Assembly: GCA_023421135.1 (NCBI GenBank) | Contig: JAEZUG010000002.1 | Coordinates: forward strand, 1-48,129 | DNA: 48,129 nt | Reading direction: 5' to 3' | DNA from: Candidatus Cloacimonadota bacterium | GTDB taxonomy: Bacteria > Cloacimonadota > Cloacimonadia > Cloacimonadales > Cloacimonadaceae | Shown: positions 26,241 through 34,704 of the stretch, piece after piece | How positions within the stretch are numbered: position 1 is the first letter of the stretch | Layout of the letters: each line of letters starts with the position of its first letter | The notes under the pieces: generated by a model | Databases searched by the model: none | Seen by the model: only the letters and a program-made list of their open reading frames with translations | What the model was told of the DNA's origin: nothing | Position numbers and translations under genes: made by a program

Positions 26241-26270
26241 GCATCTCGAATAATGAGATGGAGTTCCGGG

Positions 26271-27614
26271 ATGTTTTACAGGAAAGTAATAGCCGAATTG
26301 ATTGCCTGGGCGGACTCGCCTTATCGCAAGTCTCTGATCCTCCGGGGTGTGAGACAAGTGGGCAAGACCACCGCCATCAGGATGCTTGCGCAGCGGTATG
26401 ATAACTACATCGAGTTGAACCTGGAAGAGGAGCAGGATAGGGCTCTCTTCATCAGTGGGACTGAAGTCGATAAGATTCTGAACCTGATCATGCTCAGTAA
26501 GAACCTTGATCTGAAAGCCGGAAAGACACTTCTCTTTATAGATGAAATTCAATACTCTGCTAATGCTATGCTGAGTCTAAGATACTTTTATGAGAAAATG
26601 CCCGAGCTTCACGTGGTTGCAGCAGGCTCGCTTTTGGAAGCATATCTCAGTAAGGAACGGATAGAAGTCTCGGTGGGGCGGGTTGAGTATTTGAGGATCT
26701 ATCCTCTGGACTTTGAAGAATTTCTCCAAGCCTCACAAGCTAATGTACTTCTGGATATGTTAAAGGCGGAGCCCTATCCAAATCACGCATTGGAACCCTT
26801 GCGAGAGCAGTTCAGGACATACTGCACAATCGGAGGGATGCCTGAAGCTGTGAAAGTATGGATCGAAACGCGGAATATCAGCCAGGTGAGAGCTATCCAG
26901 GGGGCAATTGTTCAAAGCTATCAGGATGATGTGCTCAAATACACCAAGAATTCTGAGCAGGCTCAGGTGGTTACCGCAGTGATGCAGGCAGCCTATTTTA
27001 ATATCTCCAGGCAGATTAGCTTTGAAGGGTTTGGGCAAACAGCCTTGAAAAGTACAACCGTCAAGAACGCCTTCAATCTTCTTTCTAAGGTCGGATTGTT
27101 TCAGTTGCTGTATCCTGCCACAGGGGGCGGTTTGCCTATGATACCAAACTATAAAAAGAAACCAAAGCTGATAGCTTTCGATCTTGGCATTGTAAACTAC
27201 GTGCTTGGGATTCAGGACAAGTATTATACGGAGGATTCCCTCCACTCCATATATAAAGGGAATGCTATGGAACAGATTGTAGGCCAGGAATTGATGAGCA
27301 TGCAAGAGAAACACGGCTTCAGCCTGCAATACTGGGTCAGAGATGCACGGAGTTCCAGCGCTGAGCTGGACTATCTGATAGCCTGGCAGGATAAACTGAT
27401 ACCGATCGAAGTGAAAGCCGGGAAAACCGGGACCATGAAGTCTCTGTTTATCTTCATGGATTCTTCTCCGGCAGACTTTGCGATCAGGCTCTATGATGGT
27501 GATACTTTCGTTGAGAAAGTCAAGACTGCTTCAGGTAAAGAGTTCTCCATATTGCATTTACACCTGGGTTTGCTAACCCGGTTGTTTGAGTATGTGAAGT
27601 TGGTGGGGGTGTAA
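26271..27614 (+). CDS. AAA+ ATPase with C-terminal DUF4143 (PD-(D/E)xK-like) domain, paralogue B
   Basis: The ATG at 26271 has GGAG at the right distance; the ATG at 26253 lacks one. The 447-residue protein has Walker A GVRQVGKTT (26-34), at exactly the same residue positions as its paralogue at 10537. Walker B is LLFIDEIQY and a sensor AAGSLLEAY follows. After a winged-helix-like middle region comes SAELDYLI..PIEVKAG, the ELD...ExK nuclease-like core of DUF4143. The family is abundant in some anaerobe genomes and its role is unknown. Its own array of 33-bp repeats contains the promoter, which is the main clue to how it may be regulated or what it may recognise. Confidence 0.87.
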   Translation: MFYRKVIAELIAWADSPYRKSLILRGVRQVGKTTAIRMLAQRYDNYIELNLEEEQDRALFISGTEVDKILNLIMLSKNLDLKAGKTLLFIDEIQYSANAMLSLRYFYEKMPELHVVAAGSLLEAYLSKERIEVSVGRVEYLRIYPLDFEEFLQASQANVLLDMLKAEPYPNHALEPLREQFRTYCTIGGMPEAVKVWIETRNISQVRAIQGAIVQSYQDDVLKYTKNSEQAQVVTAVMQAAYFNISRQISFEGFGQTALKSTTVKNAFNLLSKVGLFQLLYPATGGGLPMIPNYKKKPKLIAFDLGIVNYVLGIQDKYYTEDSLHSIYKGNAMEQIVGQELMSMQEKHGFSLQYWVRDARSSSAELDYLIAWQDKLIPIEVKAGKTGTMKSLFIFMDSSPADFAIRLYDGDTFVEKVKTASGKEFSILHLHLGLLTRLFEYVKLVGV

Positions 27615-27759
27615 GGTTGTTGTGTTTTAAGGTTTTAGGGTTGAATGACAGATCGCGGATGCTACCTGAAATGTCGTTCTTTAATCACTTTGCATTTGAC
27701 AGATCTGCGGTATTTTGGGCAGTGTGGCATCTATATGCCAGAGCTTAAAAGGAGACGAT

Positions 27760-28191
27760 ATGAATAGATACCTCACCTGTTGTGGCTTGTATTGCGGAGC
27801 CTGCAGCAGCATCTTGCAAAAGGAAAAAGAAGAGGGCAATCCCGAGCTGGAAGGATGGGTGGGTGAATTCAGCGAAGAGCCTTGTTCCGGCTGTGGTGCC
27901 GGAGAGCAGCAGTCTTGTGAATTCACCGCCTGTTGCCGGGAGCATCAGGTGCTCACCTGTGCATTCTGTCCGGAATTCCCCTGCCAGAAGATCAAGGACT
28001 TTAGCGTCGATGAGTGGCCGCATCACCTGGAGGTGCTGGATAATCTCTTCCGCATGAAAGAGATCGGAGTGGAGGCCTGGCTGGTGGAACAGAGGCAGAA
28101 ATGGCTTTGCCCCCAGTGTGGCACCAGAACGCATTGGTATGGAGCCAAATGTCACAAGTGCGGAGCCGTCTGGGAAGCTAAGTATAAATAG
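27760..28191 (+). CDS. DUF3795 cysteine-rich protein with C-terminal zinc ribbon
   Basis: The ATG at 27760 follows AAGGAG; a GTG/ATG-like frame start at 27715 has none. The 143-residue product begins with the DUF3795 pattern CCGLYCGAC..CSGC..CEF..CC..CAFCPEFPC, then residues 118-140 form a zinc ribbon CPQCG..CHKCG. DUF3795 proteins are probably metal-binding; their function is not known. It is upstream of a lipoprotein gene with its own TTGACA, so not clearly an operon. Confidence 0.8.
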   Translation: MNRYLTCCGLYCGACSSILQKEKEEGNPELEGWVGEFSEEPCSGCGAGEQQSCEFTACCREHQVLTCAFCPEFPCQKIKDFSVDEWPHHLEVLDNLFRMKEIGVEAWLVEQRQKWLCPQCGTRTHWYGAKCHKCGAVWEAKYK

Positions 28192-28259
28192 CAATAGCAG
28201 TTTGAAGAAGAGCCTTGACATATCTGCCCACTCTTTACTTTGAGAATCTGAGGTGTAAT

Positions 28260-28874
28260 ATGAAGAATTTTATCGTTATCAGCCTTGGGCTTCTATGCCT
28301 GATGCTTGCCGCTTGCAGCCAGAACGTGCCAATGCGCACCAGCATCAATGAGCATGTGCTCACCAGCATGTCCACGTCCAGCCAGAGAGGAGTGAATTTC
28401 CTCTATGATTCCGAGCTCACATCAAATAGAATCCCTCTCTACAGAGCGGATCACACCCTCATCCAGGGCGCTGGCTCGGACTTCTATTGTGATCAGGCCG
28501 GGACTCTGAAATCCATGCTAACTCAGTATCTGGGCAATCGGTTCCATGAGATCAGCTCCACTGCCACCTTCAAGCTGGAAGTGACTCTGGTGGATTTCTA
28601 CGTGGAGCGTCAGGTCATGAACTCCAACTTTATACGCGTCCTGGAAGTCCTGGTTGATGAGGGCTCTGAAAGCCAATATATGAATAAAGCCGTGGTGGAA
28701 GTGATGGTGAAAGCCACGGGCCCGGATGGTGTGATTACCAAGAACTTGAGCGCCAGTGCGGAGGCTAACGCCACCGAAAGCACGATGGTTAGTTCCTTGA
28801 GCGAAGTGATCAATCAAGCCAACAACCGCATCCTGATACTACTCAATAACTATCTGGCGGAGAATAACCTTTAG
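28260..28874 (+). CDS. Putative lipoprotein
   Basis: Starting at the ATG at 28260 (204 residues; GAGG upstream), a lipoprotein signal with lipobox LAAC (Cys19) directs it to the membrane. The remainder has SSTATFKLEVTLVDFYVE and regular alpha/beta content, somewhat like the YajG/DUF4410-type outer-membrane lipoproteins. Its stop is 3 bases before the next ATG, so it is co-transcribed with the repeat protein. Confidence 0.65.
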   Translation: MKNFIVISLGLLCLMLAACSQNVPMRTSINEHVLTSMSTSSQRGVNFLYDSELTSNRIPLYRADHTLIQGAGSDFYCDQAGTLKSMLTQYLGNRFHEISSTATFKLEVTLVDFYVERQVMNSNFIRVLEVLVDEGSESQYMNKAVVEVMVKATGPDGVITKNLSASAEANATESTMVSSLSEVINQANNRILILLNNYLAENNL

Positions 28875-28877
28875 ACT

Positions 28878-31349
28878 ATGAAATGGATTGTGGCACTGGT
28901 GGTTTTGGCGGCGTTTCTGCCGTTGTTCGGCGCTCCCAGCTTGCATCCCCAGGAGCGGGAATTGCTGCTGCAGATGCTAGAGAGTGCAGAGCTGGATTCT
29001 GTCTCCCTCACCTATGAAAAGGATTGGGATCTCTCCACGAAATTCAAAGAAAGCGGACAGCTTTCCGAGCTGCAGAATCCCTGGCTGGCCTTCGAAAAAG
29101 TTGATTCCCTGCGCCGGATTCTGGCGCCGGATAGCCTTTTCTATTGGAAGCAGGAGCGGATGGAAGCTTTGGCAGAGCTGGCCTCTGCCGGGAGCCAACC
29201 GCTGGATATTGAGCTCTACAAGGCAGAACTGAACCGCCTGTGGCAGAGCAGAGTGCATCAGAGCCGGGATATCTTTGGCTTTGTGGAAGATCTGCTGCTG
29301 GATTTCTCGGATGATCTGAAGCTGGCGCTGCCCTTTGATAATGCAGTGTCGGACAGCCTGACGTCCTTCTTTTTTAAGGCTTTCCATGAATCTGAAGACA
29401 GCCTGGCTCTGGGAAGGTTCCTGGATAGCAGAGCTTATCCCCGGGAGGGTTCTGTGGCAGTGCTGGATTGGTTGTCTCATCTGGAAAAGGCGGATCTGAG
29501 CGCACTCTATGCAGTCTTTTCTCGCTATCAGAGCTTTGCGGAGCTTATCCGGGACAAAGCTGCTGAGCTGCAGTTTCAAAACCCGCGTCCGCTGCGCTAT
29601 CAGAGCCGGTTTGGCCTGATGCTGATTGGCAGCCCCAATGCAGATCATTATACGGCGGAGAATCAGGGGCTGTGTTTCCTGCTGGAGCCGGGTGGAGATG
29701 ATCTCTATGAGCTGGAGCTCTATGCCGATCACAAGAAGCCTTTTTATCTTTTGACAGACCTGGGCGGCAATGACATCTATCAGAACCGGGCGCAGGCACA
29801 GCAATTCAGCGTTTGCCTGGGTTTGGGCATCTCGCTGGATAGCTCCGGAGACGATATCTACCGGGGCGGAGATTTTGCTTTCAGTGCCGGGCTGGGTGCC
29901 ATGCTGCATCTGGATAGCTCCGGAGAAGATATTTACGACAGCGGTCTGTTCAGCCAGGGTGCGGCTTTCTTTGGGCCTGCCATCCTTGGCGATCTGGATG
30001 GTGATGATCTCTATTCTGCCACCACTATGGCACAGGGAATGGGCTCCACCCGAGGCTTTGGCATGATATTGGATATCTCCGGGAGCGATCGCTATCTGCT
30101 GGGGCGGAAGTTCAATCATGCTCCTCTGATGCCCAATGATTACCGCAGCATGGGTCAGGGCATGGGCTTTGGTTTTCGTCCGGATTTTGCCGGTGGCACA
30201 GGTATGATCTTTGATGCTGCCGGAAACGATAAGTATATGGGCGGTGTATATGCTCAGGGCGTGGGCTATTGGTATGCCACCGGCATCCTGATCGATGAGA
30301 GCGGCAACGACGTCTATAACGCAGTTTATTATCCCCAGGGTTCCGGGATTCACCTCGCCAATGGCTATCTTTACGATGGCGGCGGGGATGATGCCTATTA
30401 CACCCGCAATGGTCCCGGCCAGGGCGCCGGACACGACTGGGGCTTGGGCATCCTGCTGGATAAGAGCGGGGACGATGCCTATTCCATCCCGGGTGGGAAC
30501 GGACTGGGGCTCAGCAACTCCGTGGGTATCTTTGTGGATAGCCGCGGCAACGACCGCTATGAACGCAAGGTGGATAATGCCTATGGCTTCGGAGCGCTCA
30601 GCCGCAGAACCGGTTCGATCGGGCTCTTCCTCGATGCTGCCGGCACAGATAGCTATCCGGATAGTCTGTTTAGCAATAACAAGCTGTGGAACCGCGGTTC
30701 CTATGGCATTGGCTATGATCTGGAACACTTTGTGAGTGCTGCAGATCTTCCTCCGGCGATTGTGGATGAGGCTTTGGTGGATAGCCTGGCGGCGATCTCC
30801 GAGATCTTTGCTGCAGCCGCAGAATGGGAAGTGGGCTCCGCAATCAAGCGGGTGCGTCATGCCCGGGGAGTGCTAATCCGCAGGGCGGAAGAAGCTATCC
30901 CATATATAGTTGAGAATAAACTGGGCTCCAAAAGTGGCTTGGAATATCGTGCCATGGAAGAGCTGATAGATAATTCCGGTGCTTTCAAAGAGGAGCTCTT
31001 CAAGTGGATAGAAGTATCCGATACTCTGAAGGCCAAGGACGCTCTCTCGCTGATAGCCGGCACGGGAGACAGTTTGCTGCTGGATCCCATTCAGAGTCTC
31101 TTATCCCGAGATAAATACGTGGGCACCTGTCTGGGATGTCTGGGAGCTATTGATACAGATCTCAGCATCGATATCCTGCAGAGCTGGCTGGATTGTCCCA
31201 TCGAGCGTTATCGCTATATTGCTGCCAGAAGTCTTTTGGGCATTGGCAAACCCCGGGCTTTGAACCTGCTGAGAGGGATGAGGGGGGATAAGTCCTTCCT
31301 GATTCAGAGCATGGTGCGCAGCTTGCCGGAGGATACAAGTGGAGAATAA
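28878..31349 (+). CDS. Secreted protein with twelve DxxGxDxY repeats (beta-solenoid-like) and C-terminal HEAT-like helices
   Basis: An 823-residue protein with a signal peptide (1-19). Residues about 60-265 are helical. Residues 270-595 hold twelve repeats with consensus D-x-x-G-x-D-x-Y, then often AQGxG and GxLxD, spaced mostly 24-28 residues, with one gap of about 47 (first ones at about 272, 300, 323, 347, 375, 401). Acidic DxxGxD turns of this kind commonly bind calcium and stack into a beta-solenoid, which is inference here. Residues 620-823 look like HEAT-type helical repeats (RYIAARSLLGIGKPRALNLL). I do not recognise the family. It overlaps the start of rsmG by 11 bases, so the housekeeping genes appear to share its transcript. 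Confidence 0.7.
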   Translation: MKWIVALVVLAAFLPLFGAPSLHPQERELLLQMLESAELDSVSLTYEKDWDLSTKFKESGQLSELQNPWLAFEKVDSLRRILAPDSLFYWKQERMEALAELASAGSQPLDIELYKAELNRLWQSRVHQSRDIFGFVEDLLLDFSDDLKLALPFDNAVSDSLTSFFFKAFHESEDSLALGRFLDSRAYPREGSVAVLDWLSHLEKADLSALYAVFSRYQSFAELIRDKAAELQFQNPRPLRYQSRFGLMLIGSPNADHYTAENQGLCFLLEPGGDDLYELELYADHKKPFYLLTDLGGNDIYQNRAQAQQFSVCLGLGISLDSSGDDIYRGGDFAFSAGLGAMLHLDSSGEDIYDSGLFSQGAAFFGPAILGDLDGDDLYSATTMAQGMGSTRGFGMILDISGSDRYLLGRKFNHAPLMPNDYRSMGQGMGFGFRPDFAGGTGMIFDAAGNDKYMGGVYAQGVGYWYATGILIDESGNDVYNAVYYPQGSGIHLANGYLYDGGGDDAYYTRNGPGQGAGHDWGLGILLDKSGDDAYSIPGGNGLGLSNSVGIFVDSRGNDRYERKVDNAYGFGALSRRTGSIGLFLDAAGTDSYPDSLFSNNKLWNRGSYGIGYDLEHFVSAADLPPAIVDEALVDSLAAISEIFAAAAEWEVGSAIKRVRHARGVLIRRAEEAIPYIVENKLGSKSGLEYRAMEELIDNSGAFKEELFKWIEVSDTLKAKDALSLIAGTGDSLLLDPIQSLLSRDKYVGTCLGCLGAIDTDLSIDILQSWLDCPIERYRYIAARSLLGIGKPRALNLLRGMRGDKSFLIQSMVRSLPEDTSGE

Positions 31350-32001
31350 AGAGCTATTCCAGAGCTATCTGGAGAGTATCAGACCTGGTAAATCAGGTGA
31401 ATATATGCCGGTTTTCGAGCGCTATCTGGAGCTCTTGCAAGAGATTAATGCCTCGATAAATCTGATCTCCCGCAAGATGCCGCCCGAGGCCTATTGGACT
31501 CAGCATTTCCTTGACAGCCTGAGGCCTCTGGAATGTTTGGATATCAAGGAATTGCGCCTGCTGGATTTTGGCAGCGGGGGTGGACTGCCCGGGATTCCGC
31601 TGAAGCTTGTGGAGCCGGACCTGCGGATTGATCTGCTGGATTCGACTGCCAAGAAAGTGAAAGCCCTGGAGGAGATGGTCCACAGCCTTGGTCTGCACCG
31701 GGTGAATTGCCTCACACACCGCTTGGAAGATTATTCCTGCCTGCAGAGGCATCCGGTTTACGATGTGATCGTGTGTCGGGCGGTGGCGCTGGAAGAGCGC
31801 TATCTGGAGCCTTTGTGGAAGCTGCTGAAGCCGGAAGGATTCCTGCTGCTCTATAAATCTCACAATCTGGAAGATATCAAGGATTTGGAGAAGGAGCTGC
31901 TGTTGGAGCATGATGAGCCGGAGCTGGGTCTGCGCCGCATCTTCCGGATCAAGCGCGAAGCTTTGAGGCCACCGGCATCCAGGCAAGCTAAGAAAAGTTA
32001 A
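31339..32001 (+). CDS. rsmG: 16S rRNA (guanine527-N7)-methyltransferase RsmG
   Basis: Start is GTG at 31339, with GGAGGA 6 bases upstream, inside the end of the preceding gene. The 220-residue protein shows the SAM site LLDFGSGGGLPGIPL (73-87) and the GidB family motifs (NLISR, VIVCRAVA). It methylates G527 of 16S rRNA. Gene order rsmG-parA-parB is the classical replication-origin-side arrangement. The C-terminal basic tail (RPPASRQAKKS) is typical of RNA-binding ends. Confidence 0.92.
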   Translation: MENKELFQSYLESIRPGKSGEYMPVFERYLELLQEINASINLISRKMPPEAYWTQHFLDSLRPLECLDIKELRLLDFGSGGGLPGIPLKLVEPDLRIDLLDSTAKKVKALEEMVHSLGLHRVNCLTHRLEDYSCLQRHPVYDVIVCRAVALEERYLEPLWKLLKPEGFLLLYKSHNLEDIKDLEKELLLEHDEPELGLRRIFRIKREALRPPASRQAKKS

Positions 32002-32008
32002 GGATAAA

Positions 32009-32776
32009 ATGGGAAGAATAATTACCATAGTGAATCAGAAAGGCGGGGTCGGCAAGACCACCACCGCCGTGAACCTCGCAGCCGCTTTGGCTGTGTTGGA
32101 GAAGAAGACTCTCCTGGTGGATCTCGATCCTCAGGGAAATGCCACCAGCGGCGTGGGGCTGGATAAGGAAAAGCTGGAGCTGCAGATCTACGATGCTCTG
32201 ATTGCCCGGGTTCCGATCCAGAATACCATTGTGAGCACCGATACTGCCAACCTCTGGTGCATCCCCGGCAATATCAATCTCACCGGAGCGGAGATCGAGC
32301 TGGTGCATGAATTTGCCCGGGAACACAAGCTCAAAGAGGCACTTCAGCCCATCGTCAATAACTACGATTACATTTTGATAGATTGCCCGCCTTCTCTGGG
32401 ACTCTTAACGGTGAATTCCATGACGGCCAGCACGGACGTGTTGGTGCCCATCCAGTGCGAGTATTACGCTCTGGAGGGAGTGAGCCAATTGCTCACCACC
32501 ATCCGTCTGATCCAGAAGAATCTGAATCCAGCTCTGAACATTGTGGGTGTGCTGCTCACCATGTATGACAAGCGGGTGAATCTCTCTCTGCAGGTGGCCA
32601 AGGAAGTGCACCGCTATTTCAAGGAAAAGGTCTTCCGCACCATCATTCCCCGCAATATCAAGCTCACGGAAGCTCCCAGCTTTGGCAAACCCATCTTTTT
32701 ATACGACATCCGCTCTCCGGGTGCCATGAGCTATCTGAATCTGGCTACAGAATTGATCCAAAGAACGGAAAAGTGA
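32009..32776 (+). CDS. parA: Chromosome partition ATPase ParA (Soj)
   Basis: The 255-residue protein is full length. The deviant Walker A KGGVGKTT is at 11-18, DLDPQGNATSG follows, and Walker B is IDCPPSLG. It binds DNA nonspecifically in its ATP form and positions ParB-bound origins. AAGGAT precedes the ATG. It is 7 bases from rsmG and 7 bases from parB, so the three form one operon. Confidence 0.94.
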   Translation: MGRIITIVNQKGGVGKTTTAVNLAAALAVLEKKTLLVDLDPQGNATSGVGLDKEKLELQIYDALIARVPIQNTIVSTDTANLWCIPGNINLTGAEIELVHEFAREHKLKEALQPIVNNYDYILIDCPPSLGLLTVNSMTASTDVLVPIQCEYYALEGVSQLLTTIRLIQKNLNPALNIVGVLLTMYDKRVNLSLQVAKEVHRYFKEKVFRTIIPRNIKLTEAPSFGKPIFLYDIRSPGAMSYLNLATELIQRTEK

Positions 32777-32783
32777 GGTTGAG

Positions 32784-33638
32784 ATGAACGAACGTTTAGG
32801 AAGAGGTTTGGGGGCTTTGATCCCGGAATCGGACGAGACAGCTCAGACAGCCGCTGGCATCACTCTGGTACCGGTTGGACACATCAAGGCCAATCGCTAT
32901 CAGCCTCGACGCCGCTTTGTGCAGGAAAAGCTCACCGAACTGGCTATGTCCATCCGTGAAAACGGCATTATTCAACCCATAATCGTTACCAAGACAGCTT
33001 CTTCCGAGTATGAACTGATCGCTGGGGAGCGGCGTTTGGAAGCTGCCAAGCTGGCAGGGCTGGAAAACGTGCCCGTGGTGGTGCGCTCGGTTTCGCGCAA
33101 AGAACAGCTTGAGCTGGCGATCATCGAAAACGTGCAGCGGGAAGATCTGAACCCCATCGAAGAAGCCATGGCATATAGGATGCTGATTAGTGATTTTCAG
33201 CTCACTCACAACGATGTGGCGCAGAAGATGGCCAAGGATCGGGTCACCATCACCAACAGCCTCAGACTGCTCAATCTGAGCGAAGAGATTCAGGAACTGG
33301 TGAGCAGCGGAGAGCTCTCTGCCGGTCATGCCAGAGCTATCCTGAGCCTCCCGGCCGAAGCGCAAAGCGTCTTTGCTGCTTTTATCCTGAAGCACAAGCT
33401 CACCGTTCGCCAAGCGGAAGACAAAGCCCGCACCTGGGGCCAGGAAGAAGCTCCCAGGGCTGCCAAGGTCTCTGTTAAGAACAGCCTTCTGCACAGTTTT
33501 GAACAAGATCTTTCCCGGCTTCTCAAGGTCAAAGCCACCATCAAGGACAGCCGGGGCAAAGGCAAGATTACTCTGGAATATTCCAGCCCGGAAGAGCTGG
33601 AAACTCTGAAGACACTGCTCTTTAGCCTGAAGCAATAG
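32784..33638 (+). CDS. parB: Chromosome partition protein ParB (Spo0J)
   Basis: A 284-residue protein with the N-terminal ParA-interacting segment LGRGLGALIP, the CTPase/parS-binding domain (NRYQPRRRF; GERRLEA; ENVQREDLNPIEEA), a helix-turn-helix (LTHNDVAQKMAKDRVTITNSLRLL) and a C-terminal dimerisation domain. It binds parS, spreads using CTP and recruits SMC. I did not see a clear parS consensus in the surrounding bases. GAGGT precedes the ATG. A short hairpin with nine T bases follows the gene. Confidence 0.93.
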   Translation: MNERLGRGLGALIPESDETAQTAAGITLVPVGHIKANRYQPRRRFVQEKLTELAMSIRENGIIQPIIVTKTASSEYELIAGERRLEAAKLAGLENVPVVVRSVSRKEQLELAIIENVQREDLNPIEEAMAYRMLISDFQLTHNDVAQKMAKDRVTITNSLRLLNLSEEIQELVSSGELSAGHARAILSLPAEAQSVFAAFILKHKLTVRQAEDKARTWGQEEAPRAAKVSVKNSLLHSFEQDLSRLLKVKATIKDSRGKGKITLEYSSPEELETLKTLLFSLKQ

Positions 33639-33691
33639 AGCTGATGACTATAGCTTTAGGGGTTGTGGAAGAATATGGACAGCACTAAAAG

Positions 33692-33723
33692 AAAAAAATC
33701 TCAGATTTCTGAAGTTTTTTTTT
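33692..33723 (+). terminator. Putative terminator of rsmG-parA-parB
   Basis: TCAGA (33701-33705) and TCTGA (33708-33712) form a small stem, preceded by an A-run and followed by nine T (33715-33723). The stem is short, so this is a moderate call. Confidence 0.5.
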
Positions 33724-33749
33724 GCATCTGCTCAGAGATTAGTTATGCT
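33722..33749 (+). promoter_or_regulatory. Candidate promoter of the BtpA cluster
   Basis: TTGCAT (33722-33727) and TATGCT (33744-33749) are 16 bases apart. It would give a leader of about 96 bases that includes the terminator at 33790-33826. Confidence 0.45.
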
Positions 33750-33789
33750 GTCTGTAGCCTACAGACCCTACATAGAATGCCCTCCGAGT

Positions 33790-33826
33790 CGTGGGGACAC
33801 CGCCCGGTGCTCCCCACGGTTTTTTT
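33790..33826 (+). terminator. Strong intrinsic terminator inside the BtpA leader
   Basis: A stem of about 13 bp with one bulge (33790-33802 with 33805-33818, CGTGGGGA...TCCCCACG) is followed by seven T (33820-33826). It ends only 25 bases before the BtpA start. A promoter cannot fit in between, so transcription must run through it, which points to regulated readthrough. A second stem GTCTGTAG/CTACAGAC (about 33750-33766) precedes it. Confidence 0.75.
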
Positions 33827-33851
33827 GTCCCCCAGATAGGAGTTCTCCCAA

Positions 33852-34673
33852 ATGAGCATCTTTGAAACTTCTCCAGCCAAATCCATCGTCGGTATGGTGC
33901 ATCTGGCAGCCTTGCCGGGCAGTCCACGTCAAGAGCTCTCTGTAGCCCGGATCACAGATCTGGCTCTGCATGAGCTGGCTCTCTACCAGGAAGCCGGGCT
34001 GGATTCTATCCTCTTGGAAAACATGCACGATATCCCCTATCTGAACCGCAAAGCCCCCGAAGAGACCATTGCAGCAATTGCCGTGATTGCCTCCAGGCTT
34101 CGAGCTGAGACCGATCTTCCCCTGGGCTTGCAGATTCTGGCTGGGGCAAACCGGGCTGCCCTGGCAGTGGCACACTGTGCCGCTCTGGATTATATCCGGG
34201 CCGAAGGCTTTGTGTTCGGGCATCTGGCAGATGAAGGCTATATGGATAGCGATGCCGGAGAGCTTCTGCGCTATCGCCGTCAACTGGGAGCAGAAGCCGT
34301 GAAAATCTTTACCGATATCAAGAAGAAACACTCCTCTCACTCCCTCACGGCAGACACAAGCCTGGCGGAAACCGCCAAAGCTGCCGAATTCTTTCTTTCC
34401 GATGGGCTCATCATCACGGGTAGCAGCACGGGAGAAGCCTGCGCCACAGCAGATCTGATCTCTGTGCGAAAAGCTTCCGGGCTTCCCATCCTGATTGGCA
34501 GTGGTATCACGGAAGCCAATCTGGCAGAGTTTTGGCCCTTGGCAGATGCCTTCATCGTGGGCTCACACTTCAAGGAAGATGGCATCTGGTCCCGTCCTGT
34601 CTCCAGGGAGAGAGTCTCCGCCTTCATGCAGAAGGTGCGTGTCCTGCGGGAGAGTGCAGGAGATACTGCTTGA
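33852..34673 (+). CDS. BtpA/SgcQ family TIM-barrel protein
   Basis: The 273-residue protein starts at an ATG with AGGAG upstream. Family residues are present: IVGMVHLAALPGSP, the barrel motif LLENMHD, FGHLADEGY, LIITGSSTGEA and LIGSGIT..DAFIVGSHFKE. BtpA-type proteins are TIM-barrel phosphate-binding enzymes; the group includes a photosystem I assembly factor and putative carbohydrate or nucleotide-related enzymes. The family does not fix a substrate. It is followed 31 bases later by a PhnE-like permease and further on by pyrimidine-nucleoside phosphorylase, so a nucleoside/sugar-phosphate step is a reasonable inference. Confidence 0.85.
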   Translation: MSIFETSPAKSIVGMVHLAALPGSPRQELSVARITDLALHELALYQEAGLDSILLENMHDIPYLNRKAPEETIAAIAVIASRLRAETDLPLGLQILAGANRAALAVAHCAALDYIRAEGFVFGHLADEGYMDSDAGELLRYRRQLGAEAVKIFTDIKKKHSSHSLTADTSLAETAKAAEFFLSDGLIITGSSTGEACATADLISVRKASGLPILIGSGITEANLAEFWPLADAFIVGSHFKEDGIWSRPVSRERVSAFMQKVRVLRESAGDTA

Positions 34674-34704
34674 CTTGGCATGAGCAGAAGGAGAAACTGA
34701 GCCT

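Larger units (their letters stand above)
25082..26270. other. Long non-coding gap with decayed and repeated sequence upstream of the second DUF4143 ATPase
   Basis: About 1.19 kb without a supported gene. It contains a hairpin after the HD gene (25193-25217), a 12/24-bp tandem repeat (25537-25588), a copy of the abiE promoter region (25743-25787), two aagtgtcacct words 20 bp apart near 25890, TACGATG-type arrays (25943-25975 and 26040-26071), and the 33-bp array leading into the ATPase gene. Stop codons break every frame. Confidence 0.65.

Noticed and set aside
28977..30860. A 627-residue minus-strand frame
   Set aside because: It is the complement of the repeat-rich DxxGxDxY gene; the repeats keep the antisense frame open. 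No ribosome site or domain is seen.
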